This document shows positions 24,791 to 33,307 of a stretch of 64,000 nucleotides of DNA, in pieces. The notes under the pieces are model-generated. The model did no database searches, was not told the DNA's origin, and was given only the letters and a program-made list of their open reading frames with translations. Source of the stretch: Paenibacillus tyrphae (GTDB lineage Bacteria > Bacillota > Bacilli > Paenibacillales > NBRC-103111); assembly GCF_000722545.1 (NCBI RefSeq), contig NZ_JNVM01000031.1, positions 1 to 64,000 of the forward strand, given 5' to 3'. The position numbers were made by a program, and so were the translations under genes. Numbering within the stretch: position 1 is the first letter of the stretch; each line of letters opens with the position of its first letter.

Positions 24791-25351
24791 TTACTCGTAC
24801 TCGCGTCCCAGCTGATAAGCGCGTTCCAGCAAACTCGCAATATGCTCCTTGGATTCCGAAAGGGTGTCGTATAATAGCTCAACCTTGGATTCCTTCACTC
24901 GGGCGTAGCCGGACACCAATACGTTGAGATAATGCTTCAACGTTCCCTCGCGGTTGTATTTTGACATATGCTCTTGATCCCCGCCGGTCAGGCAGATCCA
25001 CAGCATTTTTTTCTTATTCATTTTCCCGAACAGCCCCATGTTCCATACTTTGTCCAAGTACCCTTTAAGCATCGAAGGCACGCTGTACTGCCATAACGGG
25101 AATACGAAAACGAGCGTGTCCGCCGCCGCAATCCGGTCCATTTCCTTGCGAACCTCGGGAGAGTAGATTTTGTCCGGATTGATCCAATCTTTCTCATTCT
25201 CAGCCGTATACAAAGGATTAAAGCCGTCGCGGTCCAAGTCCAGCAGATCGACTTCGTGGTTGTTTTGCTTCAGGCCTTCGACAAAACGATTCATCACAGC
25301 GTACGTAAGAGAATTTTTGCGAGGGTGAGTGACGGTGACAAGAGCTTTCAT
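24791..25351 (-). CDS. NAD(P)H oxidoreductase, flavodoxin-like fold (MdaB/KefF type)
   Basis: The 186-residue protein begins with VTHPRKNSLTYAVMNRFVEG, the FMN phosphate loop of the NQO1/KefF/MdaB group, and shows DTLVFVFPLWQYSVPSMLKGYLDKVW, the flavin-ring contact region (given in part). It should reduce quinones or similar electrophiles with two electrons. It is divergent from an HxlR-family gene with a dyad between them, the usual layout of HxlR-controlled oxidoreductases. Confidence 0.88.
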   Translation of the reverse strand: MKALVTVTHPRKNSLTYAVMNRFVEGLKQNNHEVDLLDLDRDGFNPLYTAENEKDWINPDKIYSPEVRKEMDRIAAADTLVFVFPLWQYSVPSMLKGYLDKVWNMGLFGKMNKKKMLWICLTGGDQEHMSKYNREGTLKHYLNVLVSGYARVKESKVELLYDTLSESKEHIASLLERAYQLGREYE

Positions 25352-25465
25352 GGGTTAACGACCTTCCTTTGTGTCAAATTTCCGGCGGCTTCTATGGATA
25401 ACAATTCGACGCGGTAGTCAATGGCCGGTTACGATGCTATTATGGTTGATATAAAATATCGTGTG

Positions 25466-25496
25466 AAGTACGCACTTCAAAGTGCAGTAGGTACTT
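25466..25496. promoter_or_regulatory. Candidate HxlR operator in the divergent promoter region
   Basis: GCACTT-CA-AAGTGC (25472-25485) is a perfect dyad, flanked by AAGTAC (25466) and GTACTT (25491). Such symmetric TACTT/AAGTA blocks suit HxlR-type winged-helix dimers; B. subtilis YodB binds comparable TACT-AGTA dyads. It lies between the reductase and regulator genes. Confidence 0.6.
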
Positions 25497-25560
25497 TCGG
25501 GTTCTGTAGTATTCTTTTTATACTGATCCTATTATCTTGGAAGGGCGGGGGAGTGTTACC

Positions 25561-25929
25561 TTGAAGAAATATCGCATTGGTGTGGAGGTCACGCTGGAGG
25601 TTATCGGGGGGAAATGGAAAAGCATCATTCTCTACCATTTGACAACCGGCAAAAAGCGAACGAACGAGCTGAGAAAATTAATTCCCGCCATCACCCAAAA
25701 AATGCTGACGCAGCAGCTTCGGGAGCTCGAAAAGGATGGCATCATCCACCGGACCATTTACCATGAAATTCCGCCTAAAGTGGAGTATGAGCTTAGCGAA
25801 TACGGCTTGAGCTTGAAAACGGTGCTGGACAGTTTCTGTGTGTGGGGAGAAAATCATTTGGAAAAAATTTATGGAGATAAATCGGCCGTCTTGGAGTGCT
25901 GGCCGGACGATACGTATGAGCATATGTAA
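25561..25929 (+). CDS. HxlR family winged-helix regulator
   Basis: Starting at TTG 25561, with GGGGGAG 7 bases upstream, the protein has 122 residues. It matches HxlR: VEVTLEVIGGKWKSIILYHL, then RTNELRKLIPAITQKMLTQQLRELEKDGII (given in part, recognition helix) and YHEIPPKVEYELSEYG (wing). There is one Cys in FCVWGENH and one in ECWPD; unlike YodB there is no Cys near residue 6, so a thiol-switch of that kind is not evident. It likely represses the divergent reductase gene. Confidence 0.9.
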   Translation: MKKYRIGVEVTLEVIGGKWKSIILYHLTTGKKRTNELRKLIPAITQKMLTQQLRELEKDGIIHRTIYHEIPPKVEYELSEYGLSLKTVLDSFCVWGENHLEKIYGDKSAVLECWPDDTYEHM

Positions 25930-25942
25930 CGATAGCACCGCG

Positions 25943-26098
25943 CGGCGATGGAGAGCCCGGGTTGCCTATATCGCAGCCGTTTTCGCCACCATGGCTTTGG
26001 GCTTAGGGTCCAGAGCGTTCGCCGACCGATTGCCTGTTTTTGTTGCTGAGCATTTTGGCGGATGTCCGATATATTCAAATCTTTTGGCTGCCGGATGA
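25943..26098 (+). pseudogene. Fragment resembling the N-terminus of a DUF2809 membrane protein
   Basis: The frame RRWRARVAYIAAVFATMALG followed by LGSRAFADRLPVFVAEHFG resembles the first helix and LGLxSR motif of DUF2809 proteins, but stops after about 50 codons and has no start of its own. The match is short, so this is a tentative call. Confidence 0.35.
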
Positions 26099-26158
26099 TT
26101 TATAATACCGGTATAGCTTGCTTAAGCTTAGACGCCAACCGAAAGGAGAACGCGATAC

Positions 26159-26560
26159 ATGATGACCGTGCTGCCTTCCAAAACCTTAAGCATCACCATT
26201 GAGCGCCGGCCCGAAGAGGTGTACGCTTATGTGACGAATCCGGAGAATTTTCCGGAATGGGTAACATCCTTTGTGAAATCGATCCGGAGATCGGGCGAGG
26301 AATGGATCGTCGAAACGACGGAAGCGCCGATCACGCTCAAGTTCGTGGACAACAACGATTACGGCGTGGCGGATCATTGGGTAACCGTCGCCACCGGACA
26401 AACGATCCTGAATCCGATGCGGGTCATCCCCAACGGCTCCGGCTGCGAAGTGGTCTTCACGGCGTTCCGGCAGCCCGGGATGTCGGAGGAAAGCTTCGCG
26501 AACGACACGGCGATGATCGAGAGCGACTTGCGAACGTTAAAGCGGATCATGGAAAAGTAA
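26159..26560 (+). CDS. SRPBCC-type ligand-binding protein
   Basis: The 133-residue protein has the START/polyketide-cyclase-like (SRPBCC) pattern: TIERRPEEVYAYVTNPENFPEWV near the N-terminus (given in part) and SGCEVVFTAFRQPG and SDLRTLKRIMEK as the last strand and helix. The fold binds hydrophobic ligands; no specific role can be read. GAAAGGAG lies 10 bases before the ATG. A terminator follows at 26581. Confidence 0.85.
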   Translation: MMTVLPSKTLSITIERRPEEVYAYVTNPENFPEWVTSFVKSIRRSGEEWIVETTEAPITLKFVDNNDYGVADHWVTVATGQTILNPMRVIPNGSGCEVVFTAFRQPGMSEESFANDTAMIESDLRTLKRIMEK

Positions 26561-26580
26561 TTTTTTTGAACGGGAAATAA

Positions 26581-26622
26581 CCGCAATCGATGGCCTGATG
26601 CGTCGATGAGCGGTTTCTTTTT
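26581..26622 (+). terminator. Intrinsic terminator of the SRPBCC gene
   Basis: CCGC-ATCGA pairs with TCGAT-GCGG with small bulges and is followed by TTTCTTTTTG. Confidence 0.65.
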
Positions 26623-26639
26623 GTTATTTGTCAGGCATA

Positions 26640-26840
26640 GGGTTAATCGTGGTTACATGATGATCTTGTTTGTATTAATTTGCAAGAAAATAACTATTTA
26701 TTTCCATAAATTACTATGGTTTATATTGAATTTGAAAAAATAGGGAGTTATACTTTAGTCTATAATATATTGATTGTATAATAATTTGAACTAAAAAACT
26801 TAAGGGCCATGCTTCTTAGAACATTTCCTTTTATGTTTTT
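26640..26840 (+). other. AT-rich ORF-free stretch, possible short transcription unit
   Basis: No gene of normal size is visible. The stretch is much richer in A and T than its surroundings and contains two TATAAT-like hexamers (about 26760 and 26776). A strong terminator follows at 26841 although no gene ends there. A small RNA, or a leader with the tiny frame that starts at 26810, are both possible; neither can be shown from sequence. Confidence 0.35.
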
Positions 26841-26889
26841 AAGAACAACCCCGTTTCTCCGATAGAGGGAACGGGGTTGTTCTTTTTTT
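26841..26889 (+). terminator. Strong orphan intrinsic terminator
   Basis: AAGAACAACCCCGTT pairs perfectly with AACGGGGTTGTTCTT and is followed by a run of T's. It is the strongest hairpin of the window and lies 280 bases after the previous gene, already past that gene's own terminator. Confidence 0.92.
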
Positions 26890-27116
26890 AACAACTGTGC
26901 TTGTTTGTTTAAGACAAGGACAGCTTAGTTGTATAACCGGGAGGAGAGATAACGCTTATTCAAAAAGAAGAGTCCGGAAGAGGGGGGAGGCAAACGTGAG
27001 AGTAGCGGTAATCGGCCAAATTTTGACTTACGGTAAAACGTTGGGAAAGGGGAATAGCAGAAACAAGGGAACAGGATTCTTCTCAATCTTACCAAAGTAC
27101 GTAGGGAGGCGGAAAT

Positions 27117-27779
27117 ATGATGCGAAACAGGGAGCTTAAAGCAGTCATTTTCGATATGGACGGTGTCCTCATTGACAGCGAGCCGATTCATTTTCTGGTG
27201 GAACAGAAGCTCTTCCGTCAATTCGAACTTCGCATAACGGAAGAAGAGCAGCACGCGTATGTGGGCGTACCGATGAAGGAAATGTGGAAGCTCATCCGCA
27301 CCCGGCATTCGTTAACCCTTTCTGAAGAGCAACTGCTTGCCGGTCATAAAGAACGACTTATCGCCGAGTTCTCCACCGCAGAGCCATTTGAAGCTATGGA
27401 GGGACTGCGCGAATTGTTGAGTGAAATCAAGAATCGCGGGTTGAAAACGGCCGTTGCATCGTCTTCTCCGCGTCAATTGATCGAAACCGTGCTGGCAAGA
27501 CTGCGGCTTACGCCGATGTTTGATGTCATCGTTAGCGGGGAAGAGGTGAAGCAGGGCAAGCCTTCGCCGGATATTTTCATCGAGGCAGCAAGCCTGCTCC
27601 AAGCGACTGCGGGCGAATGCATCGTTATTGAAGATTCCTGCAATGGGGTAAGAGCCGCAAAGTCGGCCGGCATGGAATGCATCGGATTTTACAATCCCAA
27701 TTCGGGGAATCAGGATTTATCGGGAGCGGATCGGGTCATCCGGCATTTTTCCGAGATCACCGGGGGAGAGTTACAGTAA
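27117..27779 (+). CDS. HAD phosphatase, beta-phosphoglucomutase-like
   Basis: The 220-residue protein is a HAD subfamily IA enzyme with cap: FDMDGVLIDSEP (Asp nucleophile and acid/base), VASSSPRQLIE (motif II), KQGKPSPDIF (Lys) and VIEDSCNGVRAAKSAGM (acidic motif). Beta-phosphoglucomutase and sugar-phosphate phosphatases share this layout. GGGAGG precedes the ATG. It is the first gene of a tight run with an MFS transporter, a class III aminotransferase and a zinc dehydrogenase, so a sugar-phosphate phosphatase role in that pathway is likely. Confidence 0.85.
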   Translation: MMRNRELKAVIFDMDGVLIDSEPIHFLVEQKLFRQFELRITEEEQHAYVGVPMKEMWKLIRTRHSLTLSEEQLLAGHKERLIAEFSTAEPFEAMEGLRELLSEIKNRGLKTAVASSSPRQLIETVLARLRLTPMFDVIVSGEEVKQGKPSPDIFIEAASLLQATAGECIVIEDSCNGVRAAKSAGMECIGFYNPNSGNQDLSGADRVIRHFSEITGGELQ

Positions 27780-27827
27780 GCATGGAACATGATGGTCGGT
27801 CAACAGATCACAAAGGAAGGTGACACG

Positions 27828-29036
27828 ATGAAGCGTCTCTTTGTATTAAGCTGCTTGTTCTACCTGCTGATCGGTATCACCAGTGTCATGACAGGTCCGC
27901 TGCTGCCGGAAATGCTCCCCTACTACGAGCGCGGTTACGGCGATGGAGGGACGCTGCTTTTTCTGCAATTCGCCGGATTTTTGGTCGGTGTCCTTGCCTC
28001 GCCGGGATGGGCGGCCCGAATCGGCAAGCACCGGCTGCTATCCGTTGCGCTGATCAGCATCGCCGTTCCCTATGCCGTCATGGGCTTTCTTCCCGGCTGG
28101 CTATGGATGGTGCTCTTAACGCTGCTTGTCGGGTTCGGTTCGGGAATCATCGAATCGACCATCGGGGCGTTTACGATCGAATTCGCCGAACAGAACAAGG
28201 CCATTGCCATGACCCAATTGGACGTCTATTTCGGTGTCGGGGCTTTGCTGATGCCCGCTGCGATCAGCTTGTTGATTGCAGCCGGATGGTGGCCGTATGC
28301 CTTTATGGCGGCTTCGGCCTTTACCTTCGTGCTGCTGGCGCTGTGGCTGACCTTGCCCGGCCGAAGCTCCGAACGGCTTCGCAGTCCGAATGCCGCCATG
28401 GCAAGCAGCACCTCAGCCAAGAAGCGATATACCGGCGGACAGTTTAGACTGCTTGCCGCTTTTGTCGTCTTCTTCTTCGTATATATGGGTCTGGAACTGG
28501 GCCTCATGAATTTTTTGCCCTCGATCCTGGTGGAAACGGTGCAAATCGGCAATTCTACCGCCTCGCTCGGGGTTACATCGTTCTGGATCGCTATGGTGGT
28601 CGGACGCTTGTTTGCCGGCAAAGTGGCGGAGAGGATGAGCTATGTGCCTTTCTTGCTGTGGAGCGCCATCGGGACGCTCGTTTTTATTACAGCTCTGACG
28701 ATGACGGCCCATCCTGTCGGCGTTCTGGCGCTCATCCTCGGCATCGGTTTAACCATGTCGGGCTTGTTCTCCATTGCGCTCGTGCATGCGAATATTCTGA
28801 TCCCCGGGATGACGGAGAGAACGACGAGCATTCTCATCGCTTCCGGGGGGATAGGCGGCTCGGTGCTGCAATGGTTTATCGGCTGGAGCATGGCCCGTTG
28901 GTCCGCCGGATCGACCCTGTGGCTGCTCATGGGCTTTACGTTGATCCTGCTTTTGTCCGTCGTGCTGTCTTTCTTATGGAAGGAGGCTTCGCAAGGTAGC
29001 CTCTCGTTGCAAGCCGGCAACCGGTTCATGGAATGA
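27828..29036 (+). CDS. MFS transporter
   Basis: From the ATG at 27828 (AAGGAAGGTG box) the protein has 402 residues and about 12 membrane helices in two halves with a basic loop in the middle (about residues 185-205). SLGVTSFWIAMVVGRLFAGK is the second-half signature. It resembles FucP/sugar-type symporters and exporters, and the direction of transport is not clear. Position inside the putative aminosugar unit suggests export of the product or uptake of a precursor. Confidence 0.85.
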   Translation: MKRLFVLSCLFYLLIGITSVMTGPLLPEMLPYYERGYGDGGTLLFLQFAGFLVGVLASPGWAARIGKHRLLSVALISIAVPYAVMGFLPGWLWMVLLTLLVGFGSGIIESTIGAFTIEFAEQNKAIAMTQLDVYFGVGALLMPAAISLLIAAGWWPYAFMAASAFTFVLLALWLTLPGRSSERLRSPNAAMASSTSAKKRYTGGQFRLLAAFVVFFFVYMGLELGLMNFLPSILVETVQIGNSTASLGVTSFWIAMVVGRLFAGKVAERMSYVPFLLWSAIGTLVFITALTMTAHPVGVLALILGIGLTMSGLFSIALVHANILIPGMTERTTSILIASGGIGGSVLQWFIGWSMARWSAGSTLWLLMGFTLILLLSVVLSFLWKEASQGSLSLQAGNRFME

Positions 29037-29155
29037 GGTGCTGCAAAACGGAGAGGGGGTGATGCCAATTCCACTGCTGCTATGACATCCAACAACGATA
29101 GGAGAATGCGAACCCGGAAACACAGGTCGAACACACCATCTTATGGGAGGTAGTA

Positions 29156-30397
29156 ATGATGACAATCGCAACCCAAGCGAGGTTTAAGTACGGAGAGGGA
29201 ATTACGTTGGTGAACGAATCGGGCGAAGCCTATTTGGACGGCGTTTCCGGAACCTTCAATCTTTCGCTCGGCTACAACCATCCGGTCGTGGTTGCAAAAG
29301 TGCAGGAGCAGGTCGGCCAGCTGTCCCATATGTCATCTTCCTTTACGGAGCCCTACGTCAGCGAGGTGCTGGACCGTCTGCTGGATTTGGCGCCGGCCGG
29401 AATCGACGCGGGCTGGATGAGGGATATTACCGGTTCCACGGCCAACGAGTGCGCGGTGAAAATCGCCCAAAAATCTACGGAATCCACCGATGTCGTCAGC
29501 CTGTTCCTGTCCCATCACGGACAGACGCAATTCGCCACCGGGATATCCGGCAACGCCTTCCGGCGGAAAGGGTTCCCGAATTCGACGGCATCCAACCACC
29601 TTCACGTCCCCGCTCCATACTGCTACAGATGCCATTACAAATCGTCTTATCCGGGCTGCGGCTTCCAGTGCGTAGAAGCGATCGCCGATCATATCGAATA
29701 CGGCAGTTCCGGCTCCGTCGCCTGCATGATCGTGGAGCCGATTCTGGGCAACGGGGGAAATATCGTGCCTCCGCCGGGCTATTTTCAGCAGCTTCGCAAG
29801 CTCTGCGACGAATACGGCATGATGTTGATCGCCGACGAAGTGCAGACGGGGATCGGCCGAACCGGCTATATGTTCGCCAGCGAGCTGTTCGATATTCAGC
29901 CGGATATCATCACGCTCGCCAAAGGGTTGGGCGGAATCGGCGTCCCGATCGCCGCCGTCCTGATGAAATCCCGGCTCAACGTACTGGAAAAGCATGAGCA
30001 TTCCTTTACTTCCGGCAGCAACCTTATCTCGCTGGCGGCAGCCCAATCTACGCTGGATGTCGTGGCGCAGCCGGAATTTCTGGATGATGTGAAGCTGAAA
30101 GGCGAAATTCTGGGAAGCTTGTTGAACGAGCTGCCCTCCAAGCATAAATGCATCGGCGACGTGCGCGGTGTCGGTTTAATGTGGGGCATTGAAATCGTCG
30201 ACGAAGACGGCGCCCCCGACGTCCGAAAAGCCAATGCCATTATCGATGCCGCTTTATCCGATCAGCGCTTGATTCTTCGCGGTTCCCGATACGGTTACGG
30301 CAATGTCGTGAAGGTAAGACCTGCGCTTGTCGCCACCGACGACGAAATTGCAGAGATTGTCGAAAGATTGGACGCTGTTTTGCAAAAGGTTGGATAA
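29156..30397 (+). CDS. Class III aminotransferase (GabT-like)
   Basis: The 413-residue PLP enzyme shows the class III pattern: YLDGVSGTFNLSLGYNHP, MIVEPILGNGG, LIADEVQTGIGRTG with the Asp that contacts the PLP ring, and the Lys in LAKGLGGIG (about residue 261). It transfers an amino group to a ketone or aldehyde. A Cys-rich insert (YCYRCHYKSSYPGCGFQC, about residues 157-174) is of the kind seen in some members. Between a transporter and a dehydrogenase gene, it could aminate a keto-sugar as GabT1 does in azasugar pathways. Confidence 0.9.
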   Translation: MMTIATQARFKYGEGITLVNESGEAYLDGVSGTFNLSLGYNHPVVVAKVQEQVGQLSHMSSSFTEPYVSEVLDRLLDLAPAGIDAGWMRDITGSTANECAVKIAQKSTESTDVVSLFLSHHGQTQFATGISGNAFRRKGFPNSTASNHLHVPAPYCYRCHYKSSYPGCGFQCVEAIADHIEYGSSGSVACMIVEPILGNGGNIVPPPGYFQQLRKLCDEYGMMLIADEVQTGIGRTGYMFASELFDIQPDIITLAKGLGGIGVPIAAVLMKSRLNVLEKHEHSFTSGSNLISLAAAQSTLDVVAQPEFLDDVKLKGEILGSLLNELPSKHKCIGDVRGVGLMWGIEIVDEDGAPDVRKANAIIDAALSDQRLILRGSRYGYGNVVKVRPALVATDDEIAEIVERLDAVLQKVG

Positions 30398-30421
30398 AAA
30401 CCAGGAAAGCGAGGCCGGAAC

Positions 30422-31462
30422 ATGCTCTCTCTCGTCTATCGATCCGCTTGGGAAGTTGCTTTGGAGGAAAGACCCGTCCCCGATCGAATCAAAGATAATC
30501 AAGTGCTCGTCCGGATTCGGGCAACCGGAATTTGCGGGACCGATCTGGGCATTATTAGCGGAAAATATCACGCCAAGCCTTCGACCATCCTCGGTCACGA
30601 ATCTGCCGGCGAAGTGGTGCGTGTCGGCCCGGACGTCACCGCGCTTCAGCCCGGCGACCGGGTCGTGATCGATCCGACGTATTATTGTGGACAATGTGCG
30701 ATGTGCAGAACAGGCAGGCAAAATCACTGCGTCCGCAAAGGCGAAACGGAAACCGGCGTAAGCAGCGATGGCACGTTTACGGATTACTATGTCACGGAGG
30801 ACCGATTCTTGTACAAGCTTGCCGATCATGTCAGCTACGAGGAAGCGACGATGACCGAGCCGTTAAGCTGCATGCTGACGGGCATCGATCAAATGCGGCT
30901 GCTGCCCAATTTCCGCGCGGTTATCCTCGGCGCCGGCCCGATCGGCATGCTGTACAGCTATGCGTTGGCATCCAAAGGCGTGAGCGGGAGCATCGTCGAA
31001 ATATCGGAGCACCGGCTGCAGATCGCGGCATCGATCGCGCCCGAGCGCTGGAGTGTCTACCCTTCGATGGAGGACGCTTTGACGGCGATGTCCCCGGACA
31101 ATCGGCAGGTCGACGTCATTGTCGACACGACCGGTATCATGGCCACGCAGGCCATATCTGCATTGGCCCACGGGGGATATTTGATGCTGGTCGGCCTGCG
31201 GGACGGCGAATCGACCTTCAATCCGAAGGAAATCGTAGACCGCAGCCTGAAAATTATCGGCTCCATCGATTCGCTCGGCACGTTCGCCACCGCACATTAC
31301 ATGATTGAACGAAAGGTCGTTCCGGTGGGCAAGCTGATCACGCACCGTTTTCCTTTAACGGAATATCAAGAAGCTTTCCGTGCTCTAGGGTGCGATCTGC
31401 AGAAACGGGCGCTGACTTCCAGTTCCACGGCGGTCAAAGTTATTCTTCATTCGGGGGCGTAA
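30422..31462 (+). CDS. Zinc-dependent medium-chain alcohol dehydrogenase
   Basis: The 346-residue protein is of the sorbitol/threonine dehydrogenase type: ICGTDLG with the catalytic Cys, GHESAGEVV with His and Glu, the structural-zinc lobe with CGQCAMCRTGRQNHC and the NAD loop ILGAGPIGML. It lies 25 bases after the aminotransferase gene and is the last gene of the unit before a terminator. In azasugar clusters a related dehydrogenase (GutB1) oxidises the terminal alcohol of an aminopolyol; that role is an inference. Confidence 0.9.
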   Translation: MLSLVYRSAWEVALEERPVPDRIKDNQVLVRIRATGICGTDLGIISGKYHAKPSTILGHESAGEVVRVGPDVTALQPGDRVVIDPTYYCGQCAMCRTGRQNHCVRKGETETGVSSDGTFTDYYVTEDRFLYKLADHVSYEEATMTEPLSCMLTGIDQMRLLPNFRAVILGAGPIGMLYSYALASKGVSGSIVEISEHRLQIAASIAPERWSVYPSMEDALTAMSPDNRQVDVIVDTTGIMATQAISALAHGGYLMLVGLRDGESTFNPKEIVDRSLKIIGSIDSLGTFATAHYMIERKVVPVGKLITHRFPLTEYQEAFRALGCDLQKRALTSSSTAVKVILHSGA

Positions 31463-31499
31463 CGCGATTCTTCGAGCGCCGGTCATTTGCCTCACGGGA

Positions 31500-31538
31500 A
31501 AGCTCTTCGACCAGGGTTGAAGAGCTTTCTTTTTTTGG
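31500..31538 (+). terminator. Intrinsic terminator of the aminosugar-type unit
   Basis: AAGCTCTTC pairs with GAAGAGCTT across GACCAGGGTT and is followed by TCTTTTTTT. Confidence 0.9.
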
Positions 31539-31545
31539 AAAGAGC

Positions 31546-31616
31546 GACGGAGCGGTTCCCGTCCGTAAGCATACGACTGAACATTGCGGAGAAGCACGAA
31601 GTGTGCGGGATGGAGG
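31546..31616 (+). pseudogene. Remnant of a HAD gene, duplicated from (or related to) the one at 34333
   Basis: Bases 31546-31578 match 34458-34490, and bases from about 31578 to 31616 match 34553-34590, with few changes. About 62 bases between the two parts are missing here. The fragment lies between two terminator/promoter regions and cannot be expressed as a protein. Confidence 0.65.
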
Positions 31617-31721
31617 AAAACTCGTTTTAATTGACAATATCGTTAAGCTAATAGGCAGGAAATCTGAATCATAAGGAGAAACTTTCCATATGAATAAATA
31701 CATCGTTGAAAAGGAACGGTG

Positions 31722-32705
31722 ATGAACAAAATGACTTCAGCAGGTTTAACCTTCGGGATTTACCCGCTCGGCGTGGCCGGTACGCCGACTGGTTTGGCTG
31801 TCGGCCCCGAAGACGACTACGGCAAGATCATAGAAGCACTTCATCAACTTCGAGGAGATGGCAAGACGTTAATTCCAAGAAATTACCTCGTTTATACAAG
31901 GTCCGATGCCGAGGCTGGCTTGTTCTCTTTTGCCGATCGACTTCTTCATTCCGGATTGTTAGGAGATCTGGTCATCGGATGGATTCAGACGGCAGACATT
32001 GTGCTTGACAAATGGCTTGCATTTATTCGCAAAATCGTCAGAAAATACGGCCCCTATCTTTCGTCCCTCCAAATTACAAACGAACCGAATTTAACGTTTA
32101 TGGAAGGCTCGAAGTCTTACACGCGTCAAGCTTTAGTCGAAGGGGTCATCGCAGCAAAGCGGGAAGCCCGTAAATGTGGTTATCCAATGAAAATCGGGTT
32201 CGGGTCCGTTCCTGAGAGTCCTGCATCGGTCCCCCATTTCTGGGAAGGATTTGCTGAGCTCAAGGATAAAACTTTTGTAAACTCCGTCGATTTTGTCGGT
32301 CATAATTTTTATGTGGACGTATTTGAGGAGCCGCTCGCATTACCCGAAATCACGGCTTCGGTTGAACGGGTACTACGTAACTTGAGAAAGAACCTGGCTG
32401 CTGCGGGCATCCCCGACTCTGTACCGATCCGGGTTACCGAGAACGGATGGCCTACGGGAGAGAACCCTTTTACCCGGACGGAAAGAACTTACGACCAGCA
32501 GGCTGTTGTTCTTGAAACCGTAATTCGCACGGTCTATCGATTACGTGAGGAGTTCCATATTACTCATTACGAGTTGTTCGGTTTGCGTGATGCGGATAGC
32601 TCGAAGCCGGATCTGTTCCATCAATTCGGGATCATGCGGGATGATTATTCTCCGAAATTGGCTTTCTCTGTAGTTAAACAGTTGATACAGGAGCTTGGTA
32701 ATTAA
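31722..32705 (+). CDS. Clan GH-A-type glycoside hydrolase-like protein
   Basis: The 327-residue protein has the pattern of a (beta/alpha)8 retaining glycosidase: QITNEPN (about residues 115-121; Glu as acid/base) and VTENGWPTG (about residues 237-245; Glu as nucleophile). No signal peptide is seen, so it acts inside the cell, if it acts. The family is not clear to me; GH5-, GH39- or GH53-like are options. GTG at 31719 and ATG at 31722 are both possible after AAGGAACG. The next gene follows after 20 bases. Confidence 0.7.
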   Translation: MNKMTSAGLTFGIYPLGVAGTPTGLAVGPEDDYGKIIEALHQLRGDGKTLIPRNYLVYTRSDAEAGLFSFADRLLHSGLLGDLVIGWIQTADIVLDKWLAFIRKIVRKYGPYLSSLQITNEPNLTFMEGSKSYTRQALVEGVIAAKREARKCGYPMKIGFGSVPESPASVPHFWEGFAELKDKTFVNSVDFVGHNFYVDVFEEPLALPEITASVERVLRNLRKNLAAAGIPDSVPIRVTENGWPTGENPFTRTERTYDQQAVVLETVIRTVYRLREEFHITHYELFGLRDADSSKPDLFHQFGIMRDDYSPKLAFSVVKQLIQELGN

Positions 32706-32725
32706 ATGGGCGAGGTGTTTATATT

Positions 32726-33307
32726 ATGGCAGAATTAATTAAAATTAGAGGCAGTGTGTTTATCGGCGGTATGCTCTATCTGCCCCCGATTCAAGATCCG
32801 TCTACAGGCATGATCTATGAATATCAGGCGGATGCCAGGGAATTCACTCCGCACGCGGTAAACACCGGACGATGCCGTGTGGAGCAGGAAGTCGTCATCG
32901 ACTTCGTGAAGCAACGAATCACATCTTTTGCCAATACGGGTGTTACCGTGCTCAAATTGACAGCGCCGGACGGTTCCGTCGAGTACAAACAAGGAAAAGC
33001 GTCTACAGACGGTATTCGCGTTGAAGACGAAGTGTGGAACGGGGATACGGTATCGTTAACCATGCGAGCGAGCGCAAGCAATCCGCTGCGTCCTGATGCG
33101 CCGACGGTAGACTACTCTCTGCAAATTACCGCGTATAAGGATGGCACCGTGCAGGTGAAGGGCAGCCATGACGGGTTTCCTTGCTTCGAGTTCTATAAAC
33201 AAGTGGATTTTGGGGATTTTCAACTCCTGTATGCCCATGACTTTCGGAAGACGGGCGATACGCCGGCCGCAATGGCTGGGGAGATGGAATATCATTTTGA
33301 AGCATGA
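32726..33307 (+). CDS. Hypothetical beta-rich protein (possibly DUF3238-like)
   Basis: The 193-residue protein is mostly short beta-strand sequence, without signal peptide or membrane helix. The region SHDGFPCFEFYKQVDFGD is its most distinctive part. It recalls DUF3238 proteins, but I cannot confirm that. It lies 20 bases after the glycosidase-like gene and is likely cotranscribed. Its stop coincides with the start of a C45-type acyltransferase remnant, so the C-terminus may have been altered by that junction. Confidence 0.55.
   Translation: MAELIKIRGSVFIGGMLYLPPIQDPSTGMIYEYQADAREFTPHAVNTGRCRVEQEVVIDFVKQRITSFANTGVTVLKLTAPDGSVEYKQGKASTDGIRVEDEVWNGDTVSLTMRASASNPLRPDAPTVDYSLQITAYKDGTVQVKGSHDGFPCFEFYKQVDFGDFQLLYAHDFRKTGDTPAAMAGEMEYHFEA

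Noticed and set aside
26897..27139. Plus-strand frame of 80 codons before the HAD gene
   Set aside because: Basic product without motif; it ends inside the HAD gene in another frame.
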